NCBI GenBank assembly: GCA_027483285.1
Contig: JAIXUZ010000414.1
Location: 1-29,172, forward strand
Direction of reading: 5' to 3'
Length of the DNA stretch: 29,172 bases
From: Bacteroidota bacterium
GTDB lineage: Bacteria; Bacteroidota; Bacteroidia; CAMBQF01
Below are positions 7,628 through 14,793 of the stretch, one piece after another (position 1 is the stretch's first letter; each line of letters starts with the position of its first letter). Below the pieces are notes generated by a model. It was not told where the DNA came from and searched no databases. It worked only from the letters and a program-made list of their open reading frames with translations. The translations under genes were made by a program, and so were the position numbers.

Positions 7628-9346
7628 ATGCCGAACACCAGACTAGACAACTTATATCAGCTACTTGTCGTGAATCAGAAATACGCCATGATGAACTGGT
7701 ATGAACGTTACAAAGAACTCACAGATCAAGTAGAATTAATTCGTGCAAAGCTCATTGCTGGTAATGGTCTTAAGGATAATGTTGTTTATCAAGGAACTAT
7801 TTTCGAAAATGTTGATAACCCATTTGATGAATTTATGCACCGATTTATTAAAACGGAGGAGGAAGGCGGAAACGGTGTTTCTTCCAATGGTCAATCGGTC
7901 GTGTCTAATAAATTATTTAACGGACCGAATACCTTTAAAAATGATTCAGGGTTTATTACTGCTGTTGAGAATTTGATCAAAACACCCGATTCAACAACAT
8001 ATGAGGAATTCAAACAAACCTGGAACAATCAAGCCGGAGCTGTAGATAATAAAGTACTGATCAATAGAACTGCAGCCGCATGTTATCTTGATGTTTCATC
8101 AACCGTAGAAGAGGGTAAATTCAACACATTATTTAATTGGTTGCAACAAGAAGGATTGATAGGAAATTATCCTGGAAACCCTTACAGTTGGTTTGAAAAA
8201 AATATTTTCACTGTTCAAGAGATTGATGTTGAGTTATCCATAAACAATGGTGATAAACATTGGCGAAATATATTTATCTGGCGTTTATTTGAATACATCG
8301 GAAATCCATTCAATCTTAAGAAACAAATCATTAAATACGGCGCGCCTGGTACTGGAAAAACCTATAGTGCTCAAGCAGATTCAAAATTGCAGTTTGAAAT
8401 CTGGAAAACAGAATACAATGTTACTGATAGCAAGTATGAGGATCATGTTGAAGTTGTACAGTTTCACCCTTCATTCAGTTATGAAGATTTTATTGAAGGA
8501 CTGAGACCCATGCTAGTAAATAATGAAGCTCAATTGTCTTTACAGAATGGGATTTTTAAAACCTTTTGTATCAAAGCTGGGAAATGGGAAACGGATATGT
8601 ATAAGTTGGATACCGATGGAACATTCAACTATCAAACAGATACCATTTCAGATTTGGAGAACAATGCTGTATTTGAACCACTAAAGAATACAGAAAAATA
8701 TTTTCACTGGAAATTCATATTTGAACAAGAAAACAAGAACAAGCGTGTGGTCGATGCTTTACCCCCCTTCTTTTTTATAATTGATGAGATAAACCGTGCA
8801 GAGCTTTCCAGAGTTTTAGGCGAATTAATGTATAGCCTTGAAAAAAGAGGAACAGCAGGTAAGATCAAAACGCAGTATGCTAGCCTAAATACTGCAGATA
8901 ACTGTATGCTTCAGGTTGGAGATCCGGTTGAAAATAATTTCCAGTTTTTTATACCTAACAATGTATTTGTTATTGGAACTATGAATACGATTGATCGAAG
9001 TGTGGAGAGTTTCGATTTTGCTTTGCGTAGACGATTTGTTTGGGAAGAAGTTATGCCAAACATCCTAATGTTGAAGGGCTATCTTGGTGAGAAATATCCA
9101 CAGTGGCAGGAACTGGCAGAAAGCTTGAAAAAATTAAATGAGCGAATTCTTGCAGAGCCGTTCCTTGGTCGCGACTTTCAAATTGGACACTCCTATTTAA
9201 TGGATCTTCCATACAGTGATCATTTGACAGCAAAGGAAGTGCGACAAGATGTTTGGTCGAATAGTATTAAACCACTTCTGGAAGAATATCTAAGAGGCAC
9301 TGGTAAGCACCTAACTGATTATAAAGAAGCTTTCGGTTTACACTAG
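7628..9346 (+). CDS. mcrB: McrB-type AAA+ GTPase of a McrBC restriction system
   Basis: 572 residues. The C-terminal half is an AAA+ motor of the McrB family: Walker A GAPGTGKT (239-245), Walker B FFIIDEIN (382-389), the family motif MNTIDRS (452-458, McrB consensus MNTADRS) and arginines in ALRRRF (465-470). McrB assembles into GTP-driven rings that load the McrC endonuclease on modified DNA. The first ~230 residues are not the McrB DUF3578 DNA-binding domain as far as I can see. They begin with a likely helical or coiled stretch (about 1-45), so the DNA target may differ from methylcytosine. The gene is followed after 3 bases by mcrC in an operon. IS remnants on both sides suggest the pair arrived as a block. 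Confidence 0.9.
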   Translation: MPNTRLDNLYQLLVVNQKYAMMNWYERYKELTDQVELIRAKLIAGNGLKDNVVYQGTIFENVDNPFDEFMHRFIKTEEEGGNGVSSNGQSVVSNKLFNGPNTFKNDSGFITAVENLIKTPDSTTYEEFKQTWNNQAGAVDNKVLINRTAAACYLDVSSTVEEGKFNTLFNWLQQEGLIGNYPGNPYSWFEKNIFTVQEIDVELSINNGDKHWRNIFIWRLFEYIGNPFNLKKQIIKYGAPGTGKTYSAQADSKLQFEIWKTEYNVTDSKYEDHVEVVQFHPSFSYEDFIEGLRPMLVNNEAQLSLQNGIFKTFCIKAGKWETDMYKLDTDGTFNYQTDTISDLENNAVFEPLKNTEKYFHWKFIFEQENKNKRVVDALPPFFFIIDEINRAELSRVLGELMYSLEKRGTAGKIKTQYASLNTADNCMLQVGDPVENNFQFFIPNNVFVIGTMNTIDRSVESFDFALRRRFVWEEVMPNILMLKGYLGEKYPQWQELAESLKKLNERILAEPFLGRDFQIGHSYLMDLPYSDHLTAKEVRQDVWSNSIKPLLEEYLRGTGKHLTDYKEAFGLH

Positions 9347-9349
9347 TCA

Positions 9350-10756
9350 ATGGCTTGGATCAATGAAATATTCAGAAATGGTACACTGAAAGATAACGGT
9401 GTGTATTCTTTTGTTAAAGAGGGTGATAATTATATCTTGAAAAGTCGTTGGGATGAGTCGATTCCTATTGGTGTCAAAAAGAAAGGAATTTGTTTACCGT
9501 ATAACTGGTTCGATTATTTAAGGCAACAATCATCTATCGTAAACAGTTCGTTGAAACAGGGACTAAAAGAACAGAATTTAGTTCTACTAAATGATGGTGA
9601 ATATGAGCATAATACGAGTGATGATTTTATTCATTTTCAAGGGTATAGTGAGCAAAATTTTACCATAGAAACGGGCAATGTTATTGGTTTCATTAGTAAC
9701 GGTGAATACGGGATCAATATTAGCTCACGCTTTGGTGACAATTTTCTTAAATATATTATTGCGTCAGCAGATGGCTTTTTGGAATTGGAAGACTTTGGTG
9801 GAATTAGCAACCGAAATTCCTTTGAATGGTTGGTTTTATATTTATGGAAGATCAAGTTGAAAAAAGCTATACGGCTAGGTATTCCAAAAGCTTATGTTAC
9901 AAAAACAGAAGATCTGACCAAAGTTCGTGGGAATATAGATGTTGTCAATTATTTCCAAAAAGGCCACACCGGAAAATACAGGTGTCAATATCGAGAGCAT
10001 AGTTACAATACATTGGGAAATCAGTTGATCACAACTGTATTTAGAAAATACAAACATCACTCCTTCCTAAAAGATGAAATTTTGGTTCGTAACTCTTTTG
10101 AAACTGCTGTTCAAGGCGCGAAACCGAGCTACCTTGAATTGCTAAGCACGCCTCATTATAATAACCCATACTACAACTCTTTCAACGAAATAATTGATTT
10201 GTCTAAAAAGCTATTGAAGGAAGAGATGGCTGATTTTGGAACCCAATCCGATTTGAATGCCTACTTATTTGATGTCTCCATGCTATTCGAATACTTTGTT
10301 CGTAAGACTTTGAGCTCATTTGATCTTCACGATAAATTTAACGATAGACATCAAATACCAACAGCAAGCACGAGTTATTCAAGAAAATTAGAGCCAGATA
10401 TTACATTTGAACACAATAACAAATTGTATGTCTATGATGTGAAATACAAGTCGTTTGATTTTAGATACGGTGTTAAGCGGGAAGATTTGTTTCAATTGCA
10501 CACCTACATAGGGCAATATGGGAATATGGGGGAAATTGGAGGATGCGGATTCATTTATCCATTGAAGGAAGAACTTTGGGATAAAAACATTGCTTCCACA
10601 AATGGCGTTGTTTCGCAACAATTGAAATTCTATGGGCATAAATTGAAGTTCAATGTGTTCTTTATTAAAGTTCCTAAAGACAATGCGGAGAATTTTAAGG
10701 AAGCATTCAGTCTAAATTGTAAGTCTTTCCTTGAATCGTTTAATAATAAATTGTAA
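9350..10756 (+). CDS. mcrC: McrC-type endonuclease subunit of a McrBC restriction system
   Basis: 468 residues, start codon 3 nt after the mcrB stop. A central segment (about 110-260, with ISSRFGDNFLKYIIASADGF and LTKVRGNIDVVNYF) matches the McrC/YcjW-type scaffold. The C-terminal PD-(D/E)XK nuclease is plain: EPDITF with Asp350, then YVYDVKYK with Asp363 and Lys365. McrC binds the McrB ring and cuts both strands after translocation. The length is above that of E. coli McrC (about 350), which is common for the wider family. It lies in an operon with mcrB. A 10-bp palindrome and an IS left end follow immediately. Confidence 0.9.
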   Translation: MAWINEIFRNGTLKDNGVYSFVKEGDNYILKSRWDESIPIGVKKKGICLPYNWFDYLRQQSSIVNSSLKQGLKEQNLVLLNDGEYEHNTSDDFIHFQGYSEQNFTIETGNVIGFISNGEYGINISSRFGDNFLKYIIASADGFLELEDFGGISNRNSFEWLVLYLWKIKLKKAIRLGIPKAYVTKTEDLTKVRGNIDVVNYFQKGHTGKYRCQYREHSYNTLGNQLITTVFRKYKHHSFLKDEILVRNSFETAVQGAKPSYLELLSTPHYNNPYYNSFNEIIDLSKKLLKEEMADFGTQSDLNAYLFDVSMLFEYFVRKTLSSFDLHDKFNDRHQIPTASTSYSRKLEPDITFEHNNKLYVYDVKYKSFDFRYGVKREDLFQLHTYIGQYGNMGEIGGCGFIYPLKEELWDKNIASTNGVVSQQLKFYGHKLKFNVFFIKVPKDNAENFKEAFSLNCKSFLESFNNKL

Positions 10757-10778
10757 TTAATCAATTGTAATTGATTAA
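10757..10778. repeat. AT-rich perfect inverted repeat just after mcrC
   Basis: TTAATCAATT and AATTGATTAA are separated by GT, directly after the mcrC stop codon. No T-run follows. It could be a weak bidirectional terminator or a protein-binding site. Confidence 0.45.
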
Positions 10779-10791
10779 CCAATTAAAATTT

Positions 10792-10949
10792 TGTATAACG
10801 TCAAACCAAAGTGTACTAAAGTAGGATGATAAATCTTGGACATTTTCTTAAGTTTAACAATAGTAAAAAACAACAAGAAAATGGAATCAAACACAAATGG
10901 TTACAAGAAACGAGGTCCTAAAGCAAGTGGTTTTAGAAATAAGAATTAA
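10792..10949 (+). mobile_element. IS3-family left end with start of OrfA (copy c)
   Basis: It starts TGTATAACGTCAAACCAAAG, continues with the left-type interior (GGATGATAAA, CTTGGACATTTTCTTAAG, TTTAACAA), and runs into a short OrfA start. Copy f at 17337 shares this whole stretch, including the bases up to the OrfA start. The rest of the 10757-11129 gap holds a terminator and an attC-like hairpin. Confidence 0.75.
10881..10949 (+). pseudogene. IS3-family OrfA, N-terminal 22-codon remnant
   Basis: ATG at 10881 opens a 22-codon frame, MESNTNGYKKRGPKASG plus five more residues, closed by TAA at 10947. The position just inside the left IS end and the basic KKRGPK stretch fit the start of an IS3-type OrfA. 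The rest has been deleted or replaced. Confidence 0.5.
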
Positions 10950-10950
10950 A

Positions 10951-10980
10951 TAAAAAACCCGTCAATGACGGGTTTTTTTT
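10951..10980 (+). terminator. Rho-independent terminator
   Basis: ACCCGTC pairs with GACGGGT around the loop AAT, preceded by A-rich sequence and followed by eight T residues. It could end mcrBC transcription (about 200 nt after the mcrC stop) or the OrfA remnant. Confidence 0.85.
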
Positions 10981-11040
10981 ATATGTATATATGTAGTTCT
11001 TTGTCCTCACAAAACCTTACGAGTATCTTTTTTTTACCAG

Positions 11041-11125
11041 CGGACAACCAAACTTTGATTAATCACAAATGTGGCTGCGGTGCGCTGAGCCGCCACTTTT
11101 GCAAAACCCTGTTATGCAGCGTTGT
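11041..11125 (-). repeat. attC-like hairpin next to the UVR gene
   Basis: CAAATGTGGC (11066-11075) pairs with GCCACTTTTG (11092-11101), 9 of 10 positions, around a 16-nt loop. A GTTATGC box (11111-11117) lies outside the stem. ACAAC (11044-11048) and GTTGT (11121-11125) can close an outer stem. The stop codon of the minus-strand gene lies 5 bases away, so the hairpin sits 3' of that gene, as an integron attC site would. The GTTATGC box departs from the strict GTTRRRY consensus and has no exact partner, so the call is tentative. Confidence 0.3.
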
Positions 11126-11129
11126 TTGT

Positions 11130-11549
11130 TCAATTATTTATTTCAAAAATTAAACTATCAACACCGGAAATTTGGGTTGGGAGAAAGATAATTTCAGTCA
11201 CTGATTTTGCCATAAACCAATCTGTTGTTCCGTATTTTTTCAATCTTAACTGTCTGTGTATTTCATTATTGATTGATATTATTTTGTCACGCATTTCTGC
11301 CGCTTCTTGATACTTATTTTGCTTCGCTAGGGATTCAATTTCTTGATTAGCTTTTTGAAGGATAAATTCAGGGAAATTTTCTTTTGTAAATGAAAGAATC
11401 GTTTCCTCATAATTAGGGTCAGAAGAAAATCTAATTCCTGCATTTTTACAGGTTAGAATTATTGCCCTTAATTGGCTTATGCTGCTATTTGCGTTCTCTT
11501 TAGAGAAGTTTCTTATAATTTCATTTAACTGTTTAGTCGAATTTATCAT
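11130..11549 (-). CDS. Small UVR-motif protein
   Basis: 139 residues from ATG at 11549. The open frame extends 24 codons further upstream, but that stretch is IS left-end sequence (copy d) read through and is not expected to be translated. Near residues 88-115 the protein contains ESLAKQNKYQEAAEMRDKI, a good match to the UVR helix-turn-helix motif that in UvrB, UvrC and ClpC-type proteins mediates protein contacts. The rest is unrecognised. The C-terminal segment (YGTTDWFMAKSVTEIIFL) looks like a small folded unit. It stands alone between an attC-like hairpin and an IS end, so it resembles a single-gene cassette. Function unknown. Confidence 0.6.
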   Translation of the reverse strand: MINSTKQLNEIIRNFSKENANSSISQLRAIILTCKNAGIRFSSDPNYEETILSFTKENFPEFILQKANQEIESLAKQNKYQEAAEMRDKIISINNEIHRQLRLKKYGTTDWFMAKSVTEIIFLPTQISGVDSLIFEINN

Positions 11550-11569
11550 TGTTTGCGTTTTTAATAATG

Positions 11570-11637
11570 TGTATGTCTTCAAACCAAAGTGCACTATTAT
11601 TGGATGATAAAGATTGGACATTTTCTTAAGTTTAACA
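11570..11637 (+). mobile_element. IS3-family left-end remnant (copy d)
   Basis: It starts TGTATGTCTTCAAACCAAAG and keeps the left-type interior (TTGGATGATAAAGATTGG, ACATTTTCTTAAGTTTAACA). It stops about 68 bp in, before OrfA. It lies 20 bp upstream of the UVR gene start, so any promoter for that gene would lie in or near this IS end. Confidence 0.75.
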
Positions 11638-11735
11638 AAACTATCTAACCCAGTCCATAATAAGGGAGGGTTACACTAGTATTCTTTTGTAGGCTTGCCT
11701 AAATTTAATGAATTTAAAAATATTTCTAATAATCA

Positions 11736-11838
11736 TTATGCGGAGATTACCTTGCTTAATCTCCGCATAAATAGCGGATATTATTCTTGACTTTGCGGAG
11801 AATAAGTGTTATATTTACCGCATAAAATGCGGAGAATA
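11736..11838 (+). promoter_or_regulatory. Fic operator array and promoter
   Basis: A perfect 14-bp inverted repeat (TTATGCGGAGATTA at 11736-11749, TAATCTCCGCATAA at 11757-11770) is followed by further copies of the same core: TTTGCGGAGAATAA (11792-11805) and the hairpin CCGCAT-AAA-ATGCGG (11819-11833) continuing into GGAGAATATAATG. A likely promoter lies among them: TTGA at 11787 and TATATTTA at 11810-11817, 20 nt apart, like the Bacteroidota -33/-7 pair. The last repeat contains the GGAG that would serve as ribosome-binding site. Binding by the Fic protein's own C-terminal winged helix would give autoregulation. Confidence 0.75.
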
Positions 11839-11840
11839 TA

Positions 11841-12944
11841 ATGTATATATACCAACATAAGGATTGGCCAAGGTTCACTTGGGATGAAGCAAAGCTTCTG
11901 TCACAGCTAATAGAGTTACGGCACAGGCAAGGGCGACTATTAGGCCGCATGGAGGCTTTAGGCTTTCAATTACGGAATGAAGCCGTATTACAAACCATGA
12001 CCCTAGAAATCATAAAGACGAGTGAAATCGAGGGCGAGAAACTGGATACAGAACAGGTACGTTCCTCGGTTGCCCGGAAACTGGGAATGGATGTTGTCGG
12101 ACTTATTCTCGCAGATCGTAATGTCGAAGGCATTGTCGATATGATAATGGATGCCACACAGCGTTACAAAGAAGAATTGAATGATGAAAGGTTGTTTGGC
12201 TGGCACTCGGTACTGTTTCCGATTGGTAGGAGTGGCATGTATAAAATTGTGGTAGGCAACTGGCGAGACAATAAGCCCGATTCACCGATGCAAGTTGTAT
12301 CGGGCGCATTTGGTAAAGAGAAAGTTCACTTCCAAGCCCCCGATGGCGACAAAGTGGCTAATGAAATGGAAGCATTCTTTACTTGGTTTAATAACGAATT
12401 TATATTAGATCCTGTGCTAAAATCAGCTATTGCTCATTTGTGGTTTGTAACCATTCACCCCTTTGATGATGGCAACGGCAGGATTGCCCGTACTATTGCA
12501 GATATGCAACTGGCAAGAGCGGATGGAACATCTCAGCGCTTCTACAGTATGTCAGCACAGATTAGTCAAGAGCGAAATGCCTATTACAAAATACTGGAAA
12601 AAACACAAAAAGGGAGGCTTGATATCACTGAGTGGATTGAGTGGTTTTTAGGCTGCCTAGACCGCTCGATAATTGCATCCGATCAAATCCTAGCACGTGT
12701 CATGCACAAAGCCAGATTTTGGGAGTATTTGGCAACAAAGAACCTAAACGACAGACAGCGCTTAATGATCAACAAGATGATAGACGGATTTGATGGTAAG
12801 CTGCAATCTTCAAAATGGGCAAAGATTACCAAGGCATCTCAAGACACGGCAGCAAGGGATATACAAAACCTGATAGAGCAAGGTGTTCTAGAAAAAGAAG
12901 AGGGCGGTGGTAGAAGCACAAGCTACAGGTTAATTGAATTGTAA
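11841..12944 (+). CDS. Fic family protein (DUF4172-Fic-winged helix), class II
   Basis: 367 residues. The N-terminal DUF4172-like region carries the inhibitory motif TSEIEG (60-65; inhibitory Glu64), so this is a class II Fic protein whose own helix blocks the active site. The Fic core has HPFDDGNGRIAR (206-217), with catalytic His206 and the anion-binding GNGR. The last ~75 residues (from LNDRQRLMINKMIDGFDG to GGGRSTSYRLIEL) form a winged helix likely to bind DNA. Fic enzymes transfer AMP from ATP to hydroxyl groups of target proteins. Targets here are unknown. A strong operator array lies directly upstream. The base composition is less AT-rich than mcrBC. Confidence 0.92.
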   Translation: MYIYQHKDWPRFTWDEAKLLSQLIELRHRQGRLLGRMEALGFQLRNEAVLQTMTLEIIKTSEIEGEKLDTEQVRSSVARKLGMDVVGLILADRNVEGIVDMIMDATQRYKEELNDERLFGWHSVLFPIGRSGMYKIVVGNWRDNKPDSPMQVVSGAFGKEKVHFQAPDGDKVANEMEAFFTWFNNEFILDPVLKSAIAHLWFVTIHPFDDGNGRIARTIADMQLARADGTSQRFYSMSAQISQERNAYYKILEKTQKGRLDITEWIEWFLGCLDRSIIASDQILARVMHKARFWEYLATKNLNDRQRLMINKMIDGFDGKLQSSKWAKITKASQDTAARDIQNLIEQGVLEKEEGGGRSTSYRLIEL

Positions 12945-13017
12945 TAAATATAGCTAAGCATCTAACATCTCTATATCTAAAAAGTTACTTTAAGGGTATC
13001 CCTGTCTTTACTAAATC

Positions 13018-13068
13018 AGTTTGGTGCGAAAAAAGGTGGTCAATTACAGCGGAATTTCCAAACTATTC
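13018..13068. repeat. Possible IS21-type terminal remnant
   Basis: The stretch with GGTGCGAAAAAAGGTGGTC followed by AATTACAGCGGAATTTCC recalls the GTGGTCAATTT..CCGGAATT repeats at ends of Bacteroidota IS21-family elements. Only one such unit is present and no istA/istB sequence is seen. Resemblance from memory only. Confidence 0.2.
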
Positions 13069-13094
13069 TTAAAGCATTCTGATTTAACCATTTA

Positions 13095-13571
13095 TTATTT
13101 TGCCAAAGCAATATGTTCAAAAGAATCTTGATCCTCAACTGAAATTTGAAGATAACAATTAGTTCGTTGTGTTAACTTTTGAAACATAGATTTTCCATCA
13201 AATCCACTATTTTCTAGCAGTTCCAATACAAATTGATATAAAAATTCTTTGGTTTCAAAACTTGCGGATAATTCACCTGTAATAAAACTTAGATTATGCT
13301 TATTTTCGAAAGTTAAGTAAAACTCATTGATCTTCATCGGGGAAACTTTGTTTTCAAGTTGATTGAACAATTCTTTGAATGAGTCAAATGGATAGTTAAT
13401 TTCTTTTATACTTATAAACTCCTGGTCACTCGAATCAACTGCGGTCATTTCTATATCAACCGTCGCAAATTGGTCAAAGCAAGTTAGTTGATAAATAGGC
13501 TCATCGCTCTCCAATTGAATATAAAATCCAATTTCAGGTGATGGGAGCATTATGATATAGTTTTCCTGCAT
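13095..13571 (-). CDS. Hypothetical protein, 158 residues
   Basis: Not recognised. It is acidic, has no signal peptide or membrane segment, and alternates beta-like and helical stretches (for example FYIQLESDEPIYQLTCFD early and FLYQFVLELLENSGF near the end). Size and acidity resemble immunity-type proteins, but no toxin partner is evident. It lies 25 bp downstream of the 191-residue gene on the same strand, in a minus-strand group of three or four small genes, so co-transcription is likely. Confidence 0.6.
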   Translation of the reverse strand: MQENYIIMLPSPEIGFYIQLESDEPIYQLTCFDQFATVDIEMTAVDSSDQEFISIKEINYPFDSFKELFNQLENKVSPMKINEFYLTFENKHNLSFITGELSASFETKEFLYQFVLELLENSGFDGKSMFQKLTQRTNCYLQISVEDQDSFEHIALAK

Positions 13572-13596
13572 ATAGAGATTGTGAATACGTTAGAGC

Positions 13597-14172
13597 TTAT
13601 CCATAAATACGATGACAATCAGTATTTGGGTTATATAGGATATGTAGATCTTTGTTTTTCCAAATAGCCTTAGAGCTGCTCAATCTTTCGTCTTGGCCTT
13701 GATCATATGTATATGCAAGAAAATTCTCAATCAAATCATCTACAAACACTATTTCACCCTCTTTTATGTCATTGGGAATAACATAGGCGGCTTTTTTAGG
13801 AAAATCATATGTATAATATACATATTTCCAATTCTGAACTACTTCGTATTCATTTGAGCGATCTCTTCCATCTCGAAAGTCACTAACTTTAGATTCCAAT
13901 CCTGTTATTTTATTTCTAACTATACAGAATTTTCCTACAGTAACAGTAAATGGTTTAGCCTTTCTATAAATCAGTAGAACGCCTTTTTTTTTAGCTTCAT
14001 CAATATGCTGCTTTCCTCGTAACGTTTTAATCTTACGCAATTTATCAGCTTCCTTTTTGTCTGTATTGCTCTGTCCACGTCTCCTTATATCTTTACTTAA
14101 AAAGACACCCCTCTTCATTGCTATTTTGTGTAAAATCCTAATTAATATTTTGCGTAAAATCCTAGTTAACAT
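13597..14172 (-). CDS. Uncharacterised Bacteroidota protein, 191 residues
   Basis: The C-terminal two thirds (PFTVTVGKFCIVRNKITGLE; VVQNWKYVYYTYDFPKKAAY; EIVFVDDLIENFLA; DERLSSSKAIWKNKDLHILY) recall a common but uncharacterised Bacteroidota family that I remember only by sequence pattern. The first 18 residues are two 8-residue repeats (LTRILRKI / LIRILHKI) encoded by a 24-bp tandem repeat at 14123-14170. The true start may therefore be Met19 (14118), although the ATG at 14172 lies 7 nt after the previous stop, a normal operon spacing. It pairs with the 78-residue Cys-containing gene upstream. No catalytic motif is visible. Confidence 0.6.
   Translation of the reverse strand: MLTRILRKILIRILHKIAMKRGVFLSKDIRRRGQSNTDKKEADKLRKIKTLRGKQHIDEAKKKGVLLIYRKAKPFTVTVGKFCIVRNKITGLESKVSDFRDGRDRSNEYEVVQNWKYVYYTYDFPKKAAYVIPNDIKEGEIVFVDDLIENFLAYTYDQGQDERLSSSKAIWKNKDLHILYNPNTDCHRIYG
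14123..14170 (-). repeat. 24-bp tandem duplication at the start of the 191-residue gene
   Basis: Two adjacent 24-bp copies (14123-14146 and 14147-14170) differ at three positions. Each contains GTAAAATCCTA on the plus strand. They encode two 8-residue basic, amphipathic repeats if the upstream start is used. Confidence 0.7.
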
Positions 14173-14179
14173 GCTGAAA

Positions 14180-14416
14180 TTATTTTGCAGTGACTTTCAA
14201 ACATTGATTGCCATTCTTTTCTAGCACAAATAATACTTCCTCATCAGTTAAGTAGTCAGTATTTAGTACACTTTTATTACAAATCAAACAAATTTTCTCA
14301 AGATCATTTTTCCCAGGCTTCATTTTCTCCCAATCAACTTTATCCGGACACTGCATTTTTTTCAAGAAAATACCGTTATCAGTAAAAAGTTCTTTAGTTT
14401 CAGAGTTGTACTTCAT
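14180..14416 (-). CDS. Small Cys-containing protein, 78 residues
   Basis: MKYNSETKELFTDNG is followed by MQCPDKVDW, then ICLICNKSVLNTDYLTDEEV and NGNQCLKVTA. The four cysteines (CP, C-x-x-C, and CL near the end) could bind zinc. I recognise the pattern as a common Bacteroidota small protein of unknown role, often near a partner like the next gene; this is from memory. It is likely the first gene of the minus-strand unit that continues with the 191- and 158-residue genes. Confidence 0.65.
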   Translation of the reverse strand: MKYNSETKELFTDNGIFLKKMQCPDKVDWEKMKPGKNDLEKICLICNKSVLNTDYLTDEEVLFVLEKNGNQCLKVTAK

Positions 14417-14511
14417 GTTGATTTATTTGCGATTTTCAATACCTCCGTGTTAGTAGCAGAAAGATACATAAATCTATTATTTATTTATACTATTTGTTTT
14501 ACTAGTTGCCC

Positions 14512-14712
14512 TCATACTATAGTATAGCTCACATTGCGTCCGCTTCCTTGTTTTTCAATCAATCCTTTATTAAACAACTGGGAGAAAATGCGTTTTACAG
14601 TGGGTGCAGGTATAGCCAGTTTTTCGGCAATTTCACCCGACTGAATGTTTGGACGGTTTTGAATAATCATAAAAATTGATTTTTCCTTAAGTGTAAGCTG
14701 CATTACGCCCAT
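14512..14712 (-). CDS. Small winged-helix DNA-binding protein
   Basis: 66 residues forming little more than one winged helix: MQLTLKEKSIFMIIQNRPNI, then SGEIAEKLAIPAPTVKRIF as the helix-turn-helix, then a wing ending GSGRNVSYTIV. The wing and terminus resemble the last residues of the Fic protein at 12944 (GGGRSTSYRLIEL). It could therefore be a solitary regulator or the surviving C-terminus of a larger Fic or AlbA-type protein. Two in-frame ATGs exist (14712 and 14703). The degenerate second copy of the region at 16815 keeps ATGCAG (Met4) but not the first ATG, which favours 14703. The gene runs away from the dnaA 3' end. Confidence 0.65.
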   Translation of the reverse strand: MGVMQLTLKEKSIFMIIQNRPNIQSGEIAEKLAIPAPTVKRIFSQLFNKGLIEKQGSGRNVSYTIV

Positions 14713-14788
14713 TTGAATAAAGGAAACAAAATATAGAAAATAATTGAAATTTTCTATGTTTGATTTGTACTCAAACAGGGATGTTTAC
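14691..14788 (+). repeat. Direct repeat flanking dnaA, copy 1
   Basis: The stretch from the winged-helix start codon to near the dnaA stop recurs in imperfect form at 16815-16912, in the same orientation (GTGTAAGCTGCATTACGCC, then AATTGAAATT-TCTAT, then TGAT...CTCAAA). Similarity is roughly three quarters by eye. Confidence 0.65.
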
Positions 14789-14793
14789 AACAG

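Noticed and set aside
11549..11621. Longer start of the UVR-motif gene
   Set aside because: The extra 24 codons are the IS left end read in the opposite direction; the same sequence is non-coding at the other left ends.
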